Below, one piece after another: positions 45,714-57,374 of a DNA stretch of 64,000 nucleotides (positions are counted from its first letter, which is position 1; the number at the start of each line of letters is the position of its first letter). Below the pieces are notes generated by a model. That model made no database searches. It was not told the DNA's origin and saw only the letters and a program-made list of their open reading frames with translations. The DNA comes from Litoditis marina (taxonomy: Eukaryota > Nematoda > Chromadorea > Rhabditida > Rhabditidae): positions 1-64,000 of the forward strand of contig CAXIWQ010000467.1 of assembly GCA_964036275.1 (NCBI GenBank), read 5' to 3'. Made by a program: the position numbers and the translations under genes.

Positions 45714-48700
45714 GAAGGAGAGGGAGGGGGGGGGGGTGGTTGAGATCACCAACCTTGAAACACAGTGTTTGACTGCCTTTATATCTCCGGTGGAAAGATT
45801 CAGTTCCACGAACTTCCCTTTGTCAAACAGATCTGAAAAAGAACGTTTGTGACCGATGCGTGGAAAAAGACGGCGTGTGTGGAAAAGGATGACATCAAAA
45901 AGAAAACATGTATGATTGACCTTTCATTCTATCCTGAGCCACACCCTCTGACACCGCATGTAGCGAATCTACCGGAAACAAATCAGGAGTTATCAGCTCC
46001 ATCGCGGGAGTTAGAGCTGAAAAACAAAATAAAACAAAAGTCGACCCGACGCGCTAACCATAATAACTACATGCGCTGTTCCGTATTTCTCCCCTTTCAA
46101 AAACAAAGCCATACAGTCGTAGAATAGTCCGAAACGGATTACTTTTCAGCCGAAAAGAAGAAAATATGTCTATTTTTCCAATCCAAAACGGACTAATTTC
46201 TGTCGGAACTTACTGGTGTTTGAACAAAGGACTTACATGAAAGGCCGTTCACGCCTACAGCCGCGTCCCTCTTGATTGAAGCAGCGTCTCTACGTGCGTG
46301 GACCACATTGCCACTAGCCCATGACCGAGATCTCCCGATTCGCTGCCCGGGAATGAGACACTTCGCACAGCCCATATCTGACGACCAGCGGGGAGTTTTT
46401 AAGAAATCTCGCTGTCCCTACAAGCGAGGGGGTATAAGTTTACAAGTCGGAGCATCCCATAACAGTACTCAGAATCTAGGATGAGATATTAATGTGATAA
46501 AAACTGTAACCCATTCCATTTTGCACTTATCAACTTACGACTTTGACTTCCTCAGACTTTCCCCAGAAACAGTAGAATGACAAAAGCTTACCGCCAGGTC
46601 CATTACTCCCGAATTAATGCGGAAGTTCAGAGTCCACACGATCCCGACCGAATCTGTGACTGTCATTGGAGTGGTTCTCAGATCATGCAACTCCTCGATC
46701 AACCTAAACACATTTTAACCATGGCGAAGACAAAACAACACACGTAATCACGTTTTCACCTCTCTGGCCCTTTTCCGGAATAAAATAAACATTAAATAGA
46801 AGTAGAAATGCTGGCATCCTACGAAGTTCATAAAGTTTCACCTATCGATAATTACCTTGCAAAGAAATCATCCGTGAGATTGAGAATGTGTGTCTTTCTT
46901 GTGAAAAGAACAGAAGAGATGATGGAATTACGAAAAGCATCTCGGTCTCTTTTGTTGGCACCATCCACTCGTAAATAGAGAGGCCACAGTTCCGCTCTAA
47001 ACGGAATGTACAGTAACAATGACAGATTGTGTGACAAATTGAAATGGAAAGCAGAAGACAAATTGAACGTAATGTCGAAGAAGCGTAAAAAATAAGTTTC
47101 CCACTCACTTCGACAGTCTCTTGGGTCTGTAACCATCAGAAGACAAGCACAGGTTGACGACCATTCGGTTCTGATTGAACTCGGCTTGAGACTCGATGTT
47201 ATCGGTGTAGCGGGGATAGAACCGAACGTCTGATTTATCGGTAAGAGTTCCATTAGCCTGAAAGATAGTTACACCATTTTTCGTTCTGTCACCTGGAACC
47301 TGGAATTCAGAGAGTCGTCCAATAACTGTAAACGTCTGGTTGGAAGATAAAAATAAGTTCAGTCAAAAAGAGACGAAAGATGGCCCAAATACGGAAAAGA
47401 CAGAAGAGCCTCACCTTCGCAGTGTGGATGTAGTCGTGTAGCTCTTTCATCTCGTCTATGAACTCCCTCATTACTTCTTTCAACTGAGGCTCTACATTGC
47501 ACAAGACTAGTTCAATTCTTCGCCGTGGACCGCTTCGCTTGCATTTGAGACTGAAAGTACCCTTTATACCGTACAAGACTGTCAATTGTGTAAATACTAA
47601 AACAGTCCATTTTGTCCAAAATCGTAGCGAACCTTCTAATGCGTGTGAGAAAAACCAATTTGTACTGGGAGAGGCCAAAAGTTGAAAACTGAAGAACTGG
47701 AAGAAATGGAAACCCACTCTTTATATTCGCAGTTCCGATTCCGACACCTATCTTTGCGTGTTCCAATCTGTCGCGAACAACCAGGGCAGAAGTACAATCG
47801 CTTGATGTCGTATTCCGCAAGGACATCAGCATATAAGGCACGCAAATCTCTTTTATACTGTAAACAAGATGTCTCATTGGGTATATTCAGCAAAGATCGG
47901 TTTTTCTCTAGAAGATCCAAATGGCATTGTGAAAATTCTATGTTACGGCAGGTTCAGTCGAGGCGAAATTGACCAGTGACCAGTCTCTAGAAGTTCCAGA
48001 TGGTATCGAAAAACTTTATGTTACGGTAGGATATGTCGAAGCAAAACTGACCAGTATAGGCGATGGCGTTCCGTCGTTGAGAACTTTATAGAGGCGTTCA
48101 TTGCGCAAGATTTCAGCCTCCGAAGAACCGGAGTGGATTGCGGACATGCCGTAATATACAAGTTTGTCCTGGGGACCTAGAAAACATCGAATCTAGAAAA
48201 CACCACCCATAACTACGCATTGCCGAGTTATCACTACTTGCGCAATAAGCAGAGTATCTAACAACCTTGAATAACTAGAAACGAAGATCACAAATATAGA
48301 GCACAGGACAATAGGTTGCACCACTGTACAACCATGTATTGAAAGTAACTCACCAAATATGACATTCCCTTGCGGTAATGGCGGTGGGGGAGGGTTGTTG
48401 CGACGTGGCTGAGGGCGAAGTCCATACTCTTCCGGCTCGAAGTTTTCCTGCCAGTCAGGAGTAGAACCTTCACCTGAAAACGTTTGGTTATACGTGGACA
48501 GCTATTGAGTCGAACTTATGTGTGTTAACTATTGCACTCATACTTTCAACAGAAATCGTGAAAAAATAAAAGTCGTAATATTTCATACCAAGCAGCAAAG
48601 AGCTGCCGAGCGTGACTGTCATAACCTTGAATTGCAAACACGGTTCATCCCAAATTAACCCCTATACCTCACGTTTTAGGCAAATCAAACGCTTAACCAA

Positions 48701-49468
48701 AACAAGTGAGCGCTAATAAAAATAAACGAAGTTGAACATTTCACTCACTCGTCGGGGAGGGTGGGTCGCTAGTACTCTCCACATCATCCACATCCTGATC
48801 ACTGTCTCTCTCTGAAAGTAACAGCTGTACACTCATGGGATTCGAGGAGTGCGTGAAAAATAGTATAGAAATCACTATAGAGGCGAAGGAAAAGCCGTAA
48901 TCGTACAGCGAACAATAATGTTTATGAAACGTTTCGCAGTTCGATGAAGAAGAATTGTTTCCAGATAAACTACAAAACATGCCTAGCTCGTCCGGAGAGA
49001 TTCCGCCCACGGGTTGCTCAGCTGCTACAGGAGGCACACCTCTTACTTGCGCACGAACCGCTGAAAGAAAATAATTAGTTACGAGAAGTGTGAGCACCGG
49101 ACTAATTAGCAATTAGCAATAGCTACGAAGTGTAATAGGAAAGATTGAAGTTTAACCCGACTGCAAAGAGGCGCCTTATATCGTAGCACTTCAAACAATA
49201 CCGGTGTATCATGACATGTCTCACACTTTACACACCCAATCAAATCATCAAGATGAGTCGACAAAAGCAAACTAACCCAAAACTCGCTGCATAGCTGACA
49301 CCTGTCCGGCGGATAACTGTGGGTGAGGTTGGGAAGTGGAAGGATTACCATGCCCTAGAATTCACAGTTTGGCGATGAGTGTGTTATATGCATAAACTCA
49401 CTTAGTACATTTTCCCAATTTCACGTACTTTGTAACGGAGGAGGTGCCACTTGTTTCTTACGGCCCAT
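45104..49468 (-). CDS. Multi-exon DNA transposase, Tnp_2/CACTA-like, 3' truncated
   Basis: The start ATG at 49468 (MGRKKQVAPPPLQ) follows a TTTTTCAG acceptor. Core exons in order: 48474-48357 (EYGLRPQPRRNN, then polyproline); a zinc ribbon at about 47800-47750 (CPGCSRQIGTRKDRC plus CRNRNC); 47548-47416 (EVMREFIDEMKELHDY); an exon ending near 47107 (FNQNRMVVNLCLSSDGY); 46996-46856 (AELWPLYLRVDGANKR); about 46699-46590 (LIEELHDLRTTP); 46377-46237 (MGCAKCLIPGQRIG); 46016-45921 (DSLHAVSEGVAQD); and 45331-45104 (LTDASIDLIKRVARDVQF). This order (zinc ribbon, DG...WPLYL, CxxC...G, DSxHAV) matches transposases of the Tnp_2 type found in CACTA-like elements. Phases agree across most core exons. The end after MKSH runs into the duplicated junction sequence, so the C-terminus is missing or moved. 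A domesticated copy is possible. Confidence 0.7.
45672..45711. repeat. (GA)n microsatellite
   Basis: About 20 GA units followed by a G-rich stretch to 45735, in an intron of the transposase gene. Confidence 0.95.
47903..48052. repeat. ~75-bp tandem duplication inside the transposase gene
   Basis: Two adjacent similar units, opening TCTCTAGAAGATCCAAATGG and TCTCTAGAAGTTCCAGATGG and ending with GACCAG. They span the junction just upstream of the zinc-ribbon exon and include a duplicated TCTAG acceptor candidate. This makes the exact exon start uncertain. Confidence 0.7.
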
Positions 49469-50000
49469 GTTGGAAATGACTGAAAAATAAAACAAAGATA
49501 AGGAGAAGAGTACACAAGATAAACGAATACAGGTACATTTTTGTGCTAAACACGTCAGTCTGCGTACATTTTTCAACACACATTTAATACACTGCTGCTG
49601 CACAAACAACAAGAGTTTACATAGGCAAAAACCTAATCGAAAGCGAATGAAGAAACTTGAATGCTTCCTACAACATTCAAAACACAATGAGAAAGAACTA
49701 TACGAAGAAAGAAACGAATAGAAAAAGAGAAAAGAAAGACAACTAAACAAGAATAGACTACCACGTGAGGTCAATTTGTCAACTGTCTTGGAAAAGCACC
49801 CGCTGTATTCAAAACTGACTCACTTCAAAGTAACTTATCTAAGTCACGCAAGAAGACAGTATCTCAACTAGATAATGAACCAGAGAACAACTAGACTAGC
49901 ACTATAATACACAAGAGGATAGTCATCCGACTACGAAAGTGCGGTCTTCTCACTATTCTATTAGCGTATCACAAAAACAATTAGTTGAAACCACATTAAT

Positions 50001-51575
50001 TTAATCCAGCTGCAGATCTAGGTCTTCATCTGATCCACTAAGATTACTGGTCCCAGAACTGTCAGATTCTTCGGAACTGCCATCTGATTCATTCGACTCT
50101 GACTAAAAGAGCATTGAACAAGGTTTTGTAGCCAGTAACCGATCCATCTTACAAATGATAAGTGATATTCAAAGCAGCAGAACACTATTTTCTATTTATC
50201 TTCCGCATGTCTTGAGAACAATCCAGCTTAAGTGAGAAAAAAACGAAAAACTGACCTCTGTCTCCTGATCCTGTTCTCTATCCACAGAGCGAACGATCTC
50301 TTCATTGAAGATGCGTAGAGAAGGACATCTATCCATGAGCGGCCTGGAAATGTTTTCTCAAAAGCTAGCTCAATTCAAGCATGTTGTAGACTGAGCTGTG
50401 TTCATTGAATGTTCATTGAAGTGTGCTGAATCAGATCATATTCTCATTATTATGTCCAAGTTGAGAAAAGTAATCAATCAAAATTCATACAAAAGTTGGA
50501 ATTAAGAACCGGTCCCGTCCCTACCAGAGTTCGTTCCGAATGAGATGCTACTTATAGTCGTTTCTTGGTCGTGTTTGTTTTTCCAATTCTATTCACATGT
50601 TGAATCACAGTGTTCACGGTGTCATTGAAACAACGGAGAAACATGCGTATTATAAAATGACTCACCGTTTGACATTGTGTAGATCAACAGATCCTAAATC
50701 GATCCGTAAATGTCGTAGTGCAGGAAAAACAATATCACTGCTGATCCAGTTCCAGTCACTGCAAGTGAGGAAAGATTGCTGAAGCTGAAGTCCAACCACC
50801 TCGAACACTCCCTCCATGTTTTTTTGTTTTTGTACAAATATGTGCTCTAGTTTTAATATCTTTTTCCAACCTAATACGACCCCTAACATACTATGCGATA
50901 ATGAGCGATATAAACTCTAAAAAAATGAATTAACTATGTACCTATCTACAAATTCAGCAATAACTGGTATACACGAACAGCTGATAGGAGAACCTCTACA
51001 ATAATAACTCAAGCATAACTCACATATCGTTTCTTGAGAGGTCGAGACTACTCAGATTTGGAAATTTGATGGAGATATCACGTAGAGCGGTGTGAACACT
51101 ATTTTCACTTAGGTTCAATGCGGTCACGGTTTCCATCGGACATAGTTTCCCTATCATTGTATCATCTATACCACATGCTCGAAGGTTGCGACTCTGCAAA
51201 AACTAATATTGAATGAACGTAGCCGTACATTCTCACAAAGCGACAACAATGAATATTCCCGGAAGAGAGACGGATGCTCTGACCACCAGAAACTGCTGGG
51301 ATGGAGAGGTGCATTCTAGATTAGGGATCTACATAGAATTCCAGTAAAGCTAACCAAGATTATAATGATCGGTCACATGCATTCTTTCAACCTCTTGGAT
51401 ATTCCAAATTTTGAAGTTTTAAAGAAAATGATAGTGAGAAAGTGGATGGCAAATGATAACTTACATTCAAATTGACGAAGCGTTCTTTGCTGGCAAGAAA
51501 AAGATCCCATGTTCCAGCTGTAACAACCACGTAGAAAGCGTCTTCGGGTACTCGTTTGGCCTGGAGAACATCCAT
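50001..51575 (-). CDS. Small leucine-rich-repeat protein with acidic tail
   Basis: Five exons join in phase: 51575-51465 (MDVLQAKRVPEDAFY), 51193-51024 (LRACGIDDTMIGKLCPME, then FPNLSSLDLSRND), 50758-50666 (DWNWISSDIVFPALRHL), 50343-50256 (CPSLRIFNEEIVRSVD) and 50102-50001 (SESNESDGSSEESDSS, ending DLQLD and TAA). The product is about 187 residues: a short N-terminal part, three to four leucine-rich repeats (LNLSEN, LDLSRND, LRHLRIDL), an LRR-cap-like segment (CPSLRIFNEE) and an acidic serine-rich tail. This layout resembles the ANP32/U2A'-type small nuclear LRR proteins, but orthology is not shown. The acceptors TTTTTGCAG and TTTCCAG and donor GTGAGT are clean. It is the most intact gene in the window. 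Confidence 0.8.
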
Positions 51576-51639
51576 GGTCCGTGGACAAGGCTTAAAGAGA
51601 GCAAATGTAACAACGTTTTAAAACAACTCCTTAATTGAA

Positions 51640-51989
51640 TTCAATGAATGGAATGTGGAGAACATCAGAGAATAGAAAAGCAATTGCAAACTAGAAAGAG
51701 ATCAGAAAATAGTGTTAGAACTATTCTTAGTAAAGTTTGAAGTTACTATTCTTAGAAAAGTTTGAAGTTAAAAAAACCGTTATTCAGAAATAGAAATATA
51801 AGTTTTACTATCCTAATGCGGAAATTTAGATAATCGATAATGGGCGGGGCCGCCAATACTATGGTTCCGGGACCGTCGCAGGACTTGTTGACAACGCGAG
51901 CCATTCTGCGACGGTCCCGCGACTTTTCAGAGGTGACGGGACCGTAAAAATTTGGCGAAAAGTTACGGGACCGTAACGGCTGATGCCTG
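51640..51989. other. Upstream of the LRR gene; GGGACCGT hairpin
   Basis: AT-rich sequence to about 51840, with CTATTCTTAGTAAAGTTTGA and a near copy adjacent (51721 and 51744). A GC-rich hairpin repeat follows: CCGGGACCGTCGCAG at 51866 and CTGCGACGGTCCCG at 51907 pair, with further GGGACCGT copies to 51979. It is probably a decayed MITE. No promoter motif is certain. Confidence 0.55.
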
Positions 51990-52811
51990 AGTATATGATT
52001 ACAGGCGCGCTTCACTGTTCAGCCCTAACTATTGAATAACGTGAATGCGCCACGAGCCCTAAGAAAACACCTTATACCGTTCTATAGTAGCACTAATTCG
52101 ATATAAATTTTCCCATATCATGAATGTTCAGCACATTCTTGCCTAGTTAGAGTACTACGGGTTTACTACTAGCCTACGAGTAAGTTACTACTAACGGTCT
52201 ACGTGGTTATAATGCCTACAAATCACTGTGATATAAATTCTGAGGAGATAATGTAACGTTAACAAAATAGTTTCAGACTGCCAAAATGCATTTTTTAATT
52301 TGACATCCGTATTTACTACTAGTTTTCTACCAGGATACCCATACTCTACTACGAGAGTACTCCTCCTTTACTACTACCACTAGTTTACTACGAGTTTACC
52401 TGTAGTGCCAGGTTTCCTATGTGTACCACTGCGCCACGCTGCTGATGTCTGACGGCGCGCCACAATCGTATACGATTACAGGCGCGCTTCACTGTTCAGC
52501 GCTCACTATGAAATAACGTGAATGCGCCACGAGCCCTAACAAAAAAACCTTATACTTAAGCCCGTTCTACAGTAGCACTAATTCGATAAAAATTTTCCCT
52601 TATTATGAATGTTCAGCGTTTTCCTGCCTAGTTAGCGTACTACAGGTTTCTACTAGCCTACGAGTAAGTTACTACTAGCCTACGAGTAAACTACTACTAA
52701 CTGTCTACGTGCTCATAATGCCTACAAATCACTGTGATTTAAATTCTGTGGAGATAATGTAACGTAAAAAGACTAGTTTCAGACTGCCAAAATGCATTTT
52801 TTAATTTGACG
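51990..52811. mobile_element. CTAGTAG-rich element, inverted, two partial copies
   Basis: This is the reverse complement of much of 38305-38800. The block GCGCTTCACTGTTCAGC to ATGCATTTTTTAATTTGAC occurs twice in tandem (51996-52303 and 52484-52810). Between them lie CTAGTTTTCTACCAGG and the inverted A-box region TACCACTGCGCCACGC (52424-52439). The B-box half of the tRNA-like head is absent here. Confidence 0.65.
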
Positions 52812-53949
52812 TCCGGCTAATGCGCGCTTTCATTTTTTTAGTTCACTCTCAAAAAGGTCCAATTGTGCAAATCAGAACTTTTTATGATTTGCTGATTTTC
52901 TATGGCACATTTACAAGCTATGTTCGAAATTTGAACGAAATCGGTCAAGTTTGAGCCAAGTTATGACGTTTTCGCTTCATCAAGAGCGCCAACTTCCGTC
53001 GTTTGGTCCGGCTAATGCGCGCCTCCGTTTTTTTAGTTTACCCTCAAAAAGGCCCAAATGTGCAAATCAAGACTTTTTATGAATTGTTGATTTTTCATGG
53101 CATATGTACGAGCTATGTTCAAAATTTGAAGAAAATTGATTAAGTTTGAGCCAAGTTATGACGTTTTCGCTTCATCAAGAGCGCCAACTTCCGTCGTGTG
53201 TGTGTGTGTGTCTGTGTGTGTTGGTGCGCACTCCTGGGAAATTTTTATGTATGAACCGATTTGACTGATATCCCTCTCAAATTTTGGGGGCGCAAACTTT
53301 TTTTTCGAAAAAAATTATTTTTCATCAAGTTATAGGTCTTCGAAAATGTCTCTGCGTCTCTTCATTTCGTGCACTCTCTCGCCCTCTCTGTCGGGGTAAA
53401 TCAAATTGCGTTATAACTCAGCTCAGTCCTAACCAATTCAAGTAAAATTTGAAGTATGATACCACGACATGAACTGACATCGATTTAGATGTAAGTCTTC
53501 TACTGATGACGTCATCGAGGATTCTGGAGCTCGGATGACGTCATTTTTGAAAAGTGCAAAGTTGACGTCACATATATTTTCAAATGATGGTAATATCTTA
53601 GAAAGGGTCAATTAACGGTGAAACGCAATCTAAGAGTAACGTATTCTGGGATTCTGGAGACCAGATGACGTCATTTTTGAAAAGTGCAAAGTTGACGTCA
53701 CATATATTTTCAAATGCTGAAAATATCTTAAAAATGGTCAATTCACGATGAAACTTCATTCAAACATGACGTATTCTGGGATTTTGAAGTGCATATGGAG
53801 TAAGTTGTCAGAAGTGCGATGTTGATGTCATATTCTCTTCGAATGATGGTAATAATGGACAAGTGGTCAATTGAGAAAACAATTTTACCACCGTACAGAT
53901 CAAACAACCTCTCTACATACCTACGGCATGTATACAAAAATAAAAAAAA
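52812..53949. mobile_element. Composite element part A, copy 1
   Basis: It opens with two tandem ~180-bp units beginning GTCCGGCTAATGCGCGC (52812 and 53007), each ending with GCGCCAACTTCCGTCGT. A short (GT)n run (53195-53226) and GGGGGCGCAAACTTTTTTTT follow. Next come two tandem ~120-bp units with TGACGTCA palindromes (GATGACGTCATTTTTGAAAA at 53534 and 53665). It appears reverse-complemented at 62185-63415. No coding potential is convincing. Confidence 0.8.
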
Positions 53950-54473
53950 TTCATGAAAAAGTGGGGACCCAACGACTCTGAGATTTGTCTTCTACTGTGC
54001 GCCCCTTAGACAACTACTCTCAAATGGAGCAGCTACTGCTACAAAAACCGAAAAATACTAATCTACTAAAGTATAACTGTTCATTACAAACATACAAAAG
54101 TCGTAAAATATTTTCTCAAACCTGTTTACTAGAATCTACAAATCACAGATGTTAACTCAACGTACTCAATTATAGAGTTCCTGGTTTTGTGCACAATGGT
54201 TGGCATTTATTGTCATTACTTCAATTCTAGGTGCTATAATACTTGACATATTATTCAACAGTTGTTCTCTCTTTTGCAGCTGTGACTTGTAGATTCTAGT
54301 TAACAGGTTTGAGAAAATATTTTACGACTTTTGTATGTTTGTAATGAACAGTTATACTTTAGTAGATTAGTATTTTTCGGTTTTTGTAGCAGTAGCTGCT
54401 CCATTTGAGAGTAGTTGTCTAAAGGGGGGAACAGTAGAAGACAAATCTCAGAGTCGTTGGGTCCCCACTTTTT
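53950..54473. mobile_element. 524-bp long-TIR MITE, copy 1
   Basis: Terminal inverted arms of more than 200 bp open TTCATGAAAAAGTGGGGACC and close GGTCCCCACTTTTTAT. Inner landmarks are GTTCATTACAAACATACAAA and its complement. The second copy is at 61656-62184. It always adjoins part A, so both behave as one unit of about 1.7 kb. Confidence 0.85.
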
Positions 54474-55000
54474 ATTCAAATACAGTACTGTCGCTATTCA
54501 CGATCCTAAAAGGAGAACCTGTGCAGCAGCTCATGCCATGGCAACTCTGCAGCAGAAGAGGATCGTCACAAGGAATTTGACCACGTTAGTTCGCATGATT
54601 CAATCATATGGTACCATGTTTGCCGCTTCTTTTCAATCTGTAAGTGCATACCGTTCACTGATCAGTTCGGATTCTGCCTTAAGAAGATGTGTCAAGAAAC
54701 AGCACACCAGAACCGTTGTATTTCTACATTGTTCCTATTCTATTATTTACGCGAACTCCAAAACGCCGTATAGTCACTATGCATGACTCGACGTTATTTT
54801 CTTCATCTGTATTCTCCCCTCTTTCTTTACTCCACTTGGATCCGAGTAAAACGGACATTCGACCAGAACACACGAACAAAGCACTCAACATCTGTGCCTA
54901 CAGGATTTATAAATATAGTTTATATTCCGAGAAGTCGTCGTCCATCCTCCAACTCACCTTTTGTAAAGTCTGGCCAGATTTACACAAAGCAGACTAGGAC
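54474..55000. other. No supported gene
   Basis: Open frames of about 100 codons occur on the plus strand (for example HAMATLQQKRIVTRNL at about 54530), but without a recognisable domain or splice context. A relic of a retroelement gag is conceivable, given the promoter-like block that follows. Confidence 0.3.
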
Positions 55001-55330
55001 AACCTTGGACGACCACTTCGCATTCTCTTATCGCAGCGGGAGATACGATCACACCAAGAATCCAAGGACGTATCATCGCGATATTGAGAGATAGGAATGC
55101 GATATCAAACTAGGACGCGACGCCAACAACAGAAGAACCGGATTCACTGTATAATCGCACCAAGAACGCAAGGACATATCGCGATAGGAAGAGATAGGAA
55201 TGTAGCACGACTCGATACCAATCTAGGACGCGAAGGCATACACAAAGGAACCAGACCCGCCCAGATGGTATATAAAGACGTAGAAGGCCACTCATCACCC
55301 ATTCGACACAAGTTGTTAGGCGAGGCGTCG
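55000..55330 (+). promoter_or_regulatory. Possible LTR/promoter block with TATA box
   Basis: Two similar ~110-bp units in tandem (GGACGTATCATCGCGATATT and GGACATATCGCGATAGGAAG, both followed by GAGATAGGAATG and CTAGGACGCGA) lie just upstream of TATATAAAG at 55270. Tandem enhancer-like units followed by a strong TATA box are typical of an LTR U3 region. Terminal TG/CA limits and a primer-binding site were not identified, so this is a guess. Confidence 0.3.
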
Positions 55331-56197
55331 GGTAGTGTCGACGTCCGTTGGCGGAATGCGTTTTCTTGTGATGAGCATTCGCGTTGCTGTATTTCTCTTT
55401 CTTGGCCTCCACTGGTGGCGTAACGGTGCGGGAGTTCGAGCCGGAAGACCTCCACGTTCCATTATAGGAACGTTCTTGTTCTATTGTAAAACTATCATTG
55501 TTTCCTTAAGGAATACCTCGAGTTTGGATTGCGTCGGAACACGAACAAGGTTGGAGTTATAAGTTTATATGCGAGCGAGCGTAACAACGAAGGGTGGCGA
55601 GCGGACTGCCCAGGGAAGCGACCTAAGGGGGCGGGGCGGGTGCCACGAGCCAACCAAACCGGTTGCCCCATGGCACGCGACGCGCTCTGTAAAATGCAGA
55701 TTCGCGTTCGGTCGGAACAGTTCCAGAACAGAACAATTTCGTCTAATTTGAGAGACGCAAACAGTTAGAGAACAAAAGTCGATTTGCATTCCCGCCATGT
55801 TGTATTTACAGTGAAATACTGTACCACAACCAGGCATCTTCTGAGAAAAACAACGGATGAGGCATCTTCTGAGAAAAACAAAGAATGAGCGGAATAAGCT
55901 TATAACTGAACTAGAAACCACTACGAAGAGGTGAGATATTACTTAATTATGACTCAAATAATAATAGATGGGAGCAGAATCAACCGAGGAGAAGTATGTG
56001 ATCAGTCTAAACGAGGAGAAGTATGTGATCAGAGTTGAAGATTGATTCTCATGTACATTTACATACGAGGGGGAACAAGCAGAATAAAACTAAGAGCAAA
56101 AAAATAGGGGGACCTCATGGTAAAATTAATAGGTAAAATGAATAAAGATCATGAATGGCGTATCAAATCCCGGCTCGAATGAATTTGCGCTGACGAT
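55331..56197. other. No supported gene; two short tandem repeats
   Basis: GC-richer DNA to about 55730, then AT-rich. GGCATCTTCTGAGAAAAACA is repeated at about 55832 and 55861, and CGAGGAGAAGTATGTGATCA at about 55985 and 56013. Open frames in several overlapping frames around 55100-55920 cancel each other as evidence, and none has a domain. Confidence 0.4.
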
Positions 56198-56750
56198 TCA
56201 TGCAGTTGCATTGAATATTGCATTGGCTCTTCCCAACGGAAGCTGAAAATATGAATCATATGAAAAACTTGTAAAATGCTATTTCACAAATTCCAGGCAG
56301 ACTGATCATCGGCCACATCAACTGTAATAAAGACTTTATTATCCAAAACAAGAAATTTTACAACCTACCGAAGTAGTCAGGACAGTTTCTGAAGCGCGGA
56401 AAGGATGGAGTCTGGAGTCGCTAGTATTACTTCTCAGAACAAAGATTGCTCCACTCTTCATTTCGAGAGAAGCTTTTCCGATCAGATCACGGAGAGAGTA
56501 TTTGCTCTGAAAAGAAAATAATGAGCTCCACCCGAGATAAAAACTCAAACATAAACCTAGTCTATCTCAGCAATTAGTGGAGGATTCGGTCAGCCCACCT
56601 CCGTAAGAATACAAAAGGTGGAAGACACACCTCATCCTCATCGCCACATTCCACTGTCATTTTGAATGAACACAAGTCCAGGTCACCATCGCTCGCGTTG
56701 CAAACCACGAGAAAATGCGAAAGCGAATCCACGTAGATCATCAGTATACC
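56198..56750 (-). CDS. Three exons of a C-terminal protein domain
   Basis: Exons 56750-56631 (MIYVDSLSHFLVVCNASDGD), 56506-56369 (KYSLRDLIGKASLEMKSG) and 56242-56198 (PLGRANAIFNATA, stop TGA) join in phase 0. They encode about 100 residues that look globular (alpha/beta). Acceptors are TTTTAG, TTTTCAG and TTTTCAG. The piece lies downstream of the coiled-coil exons at 57375-58647 on the same strand and may be the end of that gene, with MITEs in between. A coil followed by such a small folded end recalls the Mad1 spindle-checkpoint protein, but similarity by eye is weak. Confidence 0.55.
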
Positions 56751-56814
56751 CTAAAACACACTTATTCAGAGAGTTGGAAGATCGCACCTGGCTTATTTGT
56801 GACAGTGAGGTTTT

Positions 56815-56932
56815 GGAGAAGGACGATTATGTTGTCCAATCGCAATGATTCAGTCCTTCAAACTGCAGTAAATTTTTCAATTGCAGCTTGAAGGGCCGTT
56901 GACACGATATTGGTCCACGTTATCGTCCTTCG
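56815..56932. mobile_element. ~115-bp MITE, copy 4
   Basis: GGACGATTATGTTGTCCAATC at the left, a central AACTGCAGTAAATTTTTCAA and TATTGGTCCACGTTATCGTC at the right. It lies just upstream of the 56631-56750 exon on the minus strand, likely in an intron. Confidence 0.8.
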
Positions 56933-56934
56933 CC

Positions 56935-57006
56935 CAAAGTGTCTACAAACTGATTATTCCTTACACGAGGAATAATCAAATAATCGGTTTGTATACACTT
57001 CGGGCG
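56935..57006. repeat. Palindromic hairpin between two MITEs
   Basis: CCCAAAGTGTCTACAAACTG with ATTATTCC at the left pairs with GGAATAATC and CGGTTTGTATACACTTCGGG at the right. The stem is about 30 bp with a short loop and a few mismatches. It abuts the 115-bp MITE copy. Possibly a minimal MITE of its own. Confidence 0.7.
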
Positions 57007-57081
57007 CGCAAAAAACAAGACATTCTCTCCGTAGTACTGAAACATCCAACAATGTTTGAAGTAATTGGATTGATGGTGTTA

Positions 57082-57202
57082 AAGAAGGACGATTATGTGG
57101 TCCAATCGCAACGCTTCAGTCCTTTAAACCGCAATATATTTTTCAATTGCAGTTTAAAGGACCGATGTAACGATTGGTCCACATAATCGTCCTTCTTTAA
57201 AT
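57082..57202. mobile_element. ~115-bp MITE, copy 5
   Basis: The best-preserved copy: TTAAAGAAGGACGATTATGT at the left and CATAATCGTCCTTCTTTAA at the right, fully complementary ends. TTAA at both tips may be part of the inverted repeat or a target site; this cannot be decided from one copy. Confidence 0.85.
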
Positions 57203-57374
57203 GAAGTATTATAATAGATAATGTCTAGGAAATTATGTAGTATATGGTAGTTTATGTATTTGATTTTCTTTCTTATCGGGGTTCTAGTATGCCCCGAGCA
57301 AGAAGATGCTTACAGAAAGGCGTTCACACATTCTGAAAAAATACCTCCTTAACTTCTTCCGCTTGCTCGACCTC

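Noticed and set aside
49421..49774. 117-codon minus frame upstream of the transposase start
   Set aside because: Most of it is hydrophobic, AT-rich, intron-like sequence; only the last 13 codons after the TTTTTCAG acceptor look coding.
44970..49990. CACTA termini with 3-bp target duplication around the transposase
   Set aside because: CACTA/TAGTG strings occur near 44975 and 49906 but do not form matching extended inverted repeats.
54415..55921. Cluster of ~100-codon frames on both strands
   Set aside because: Up to four overlapping frames are open in the GC-richer stretch; none has a recognisable motif.
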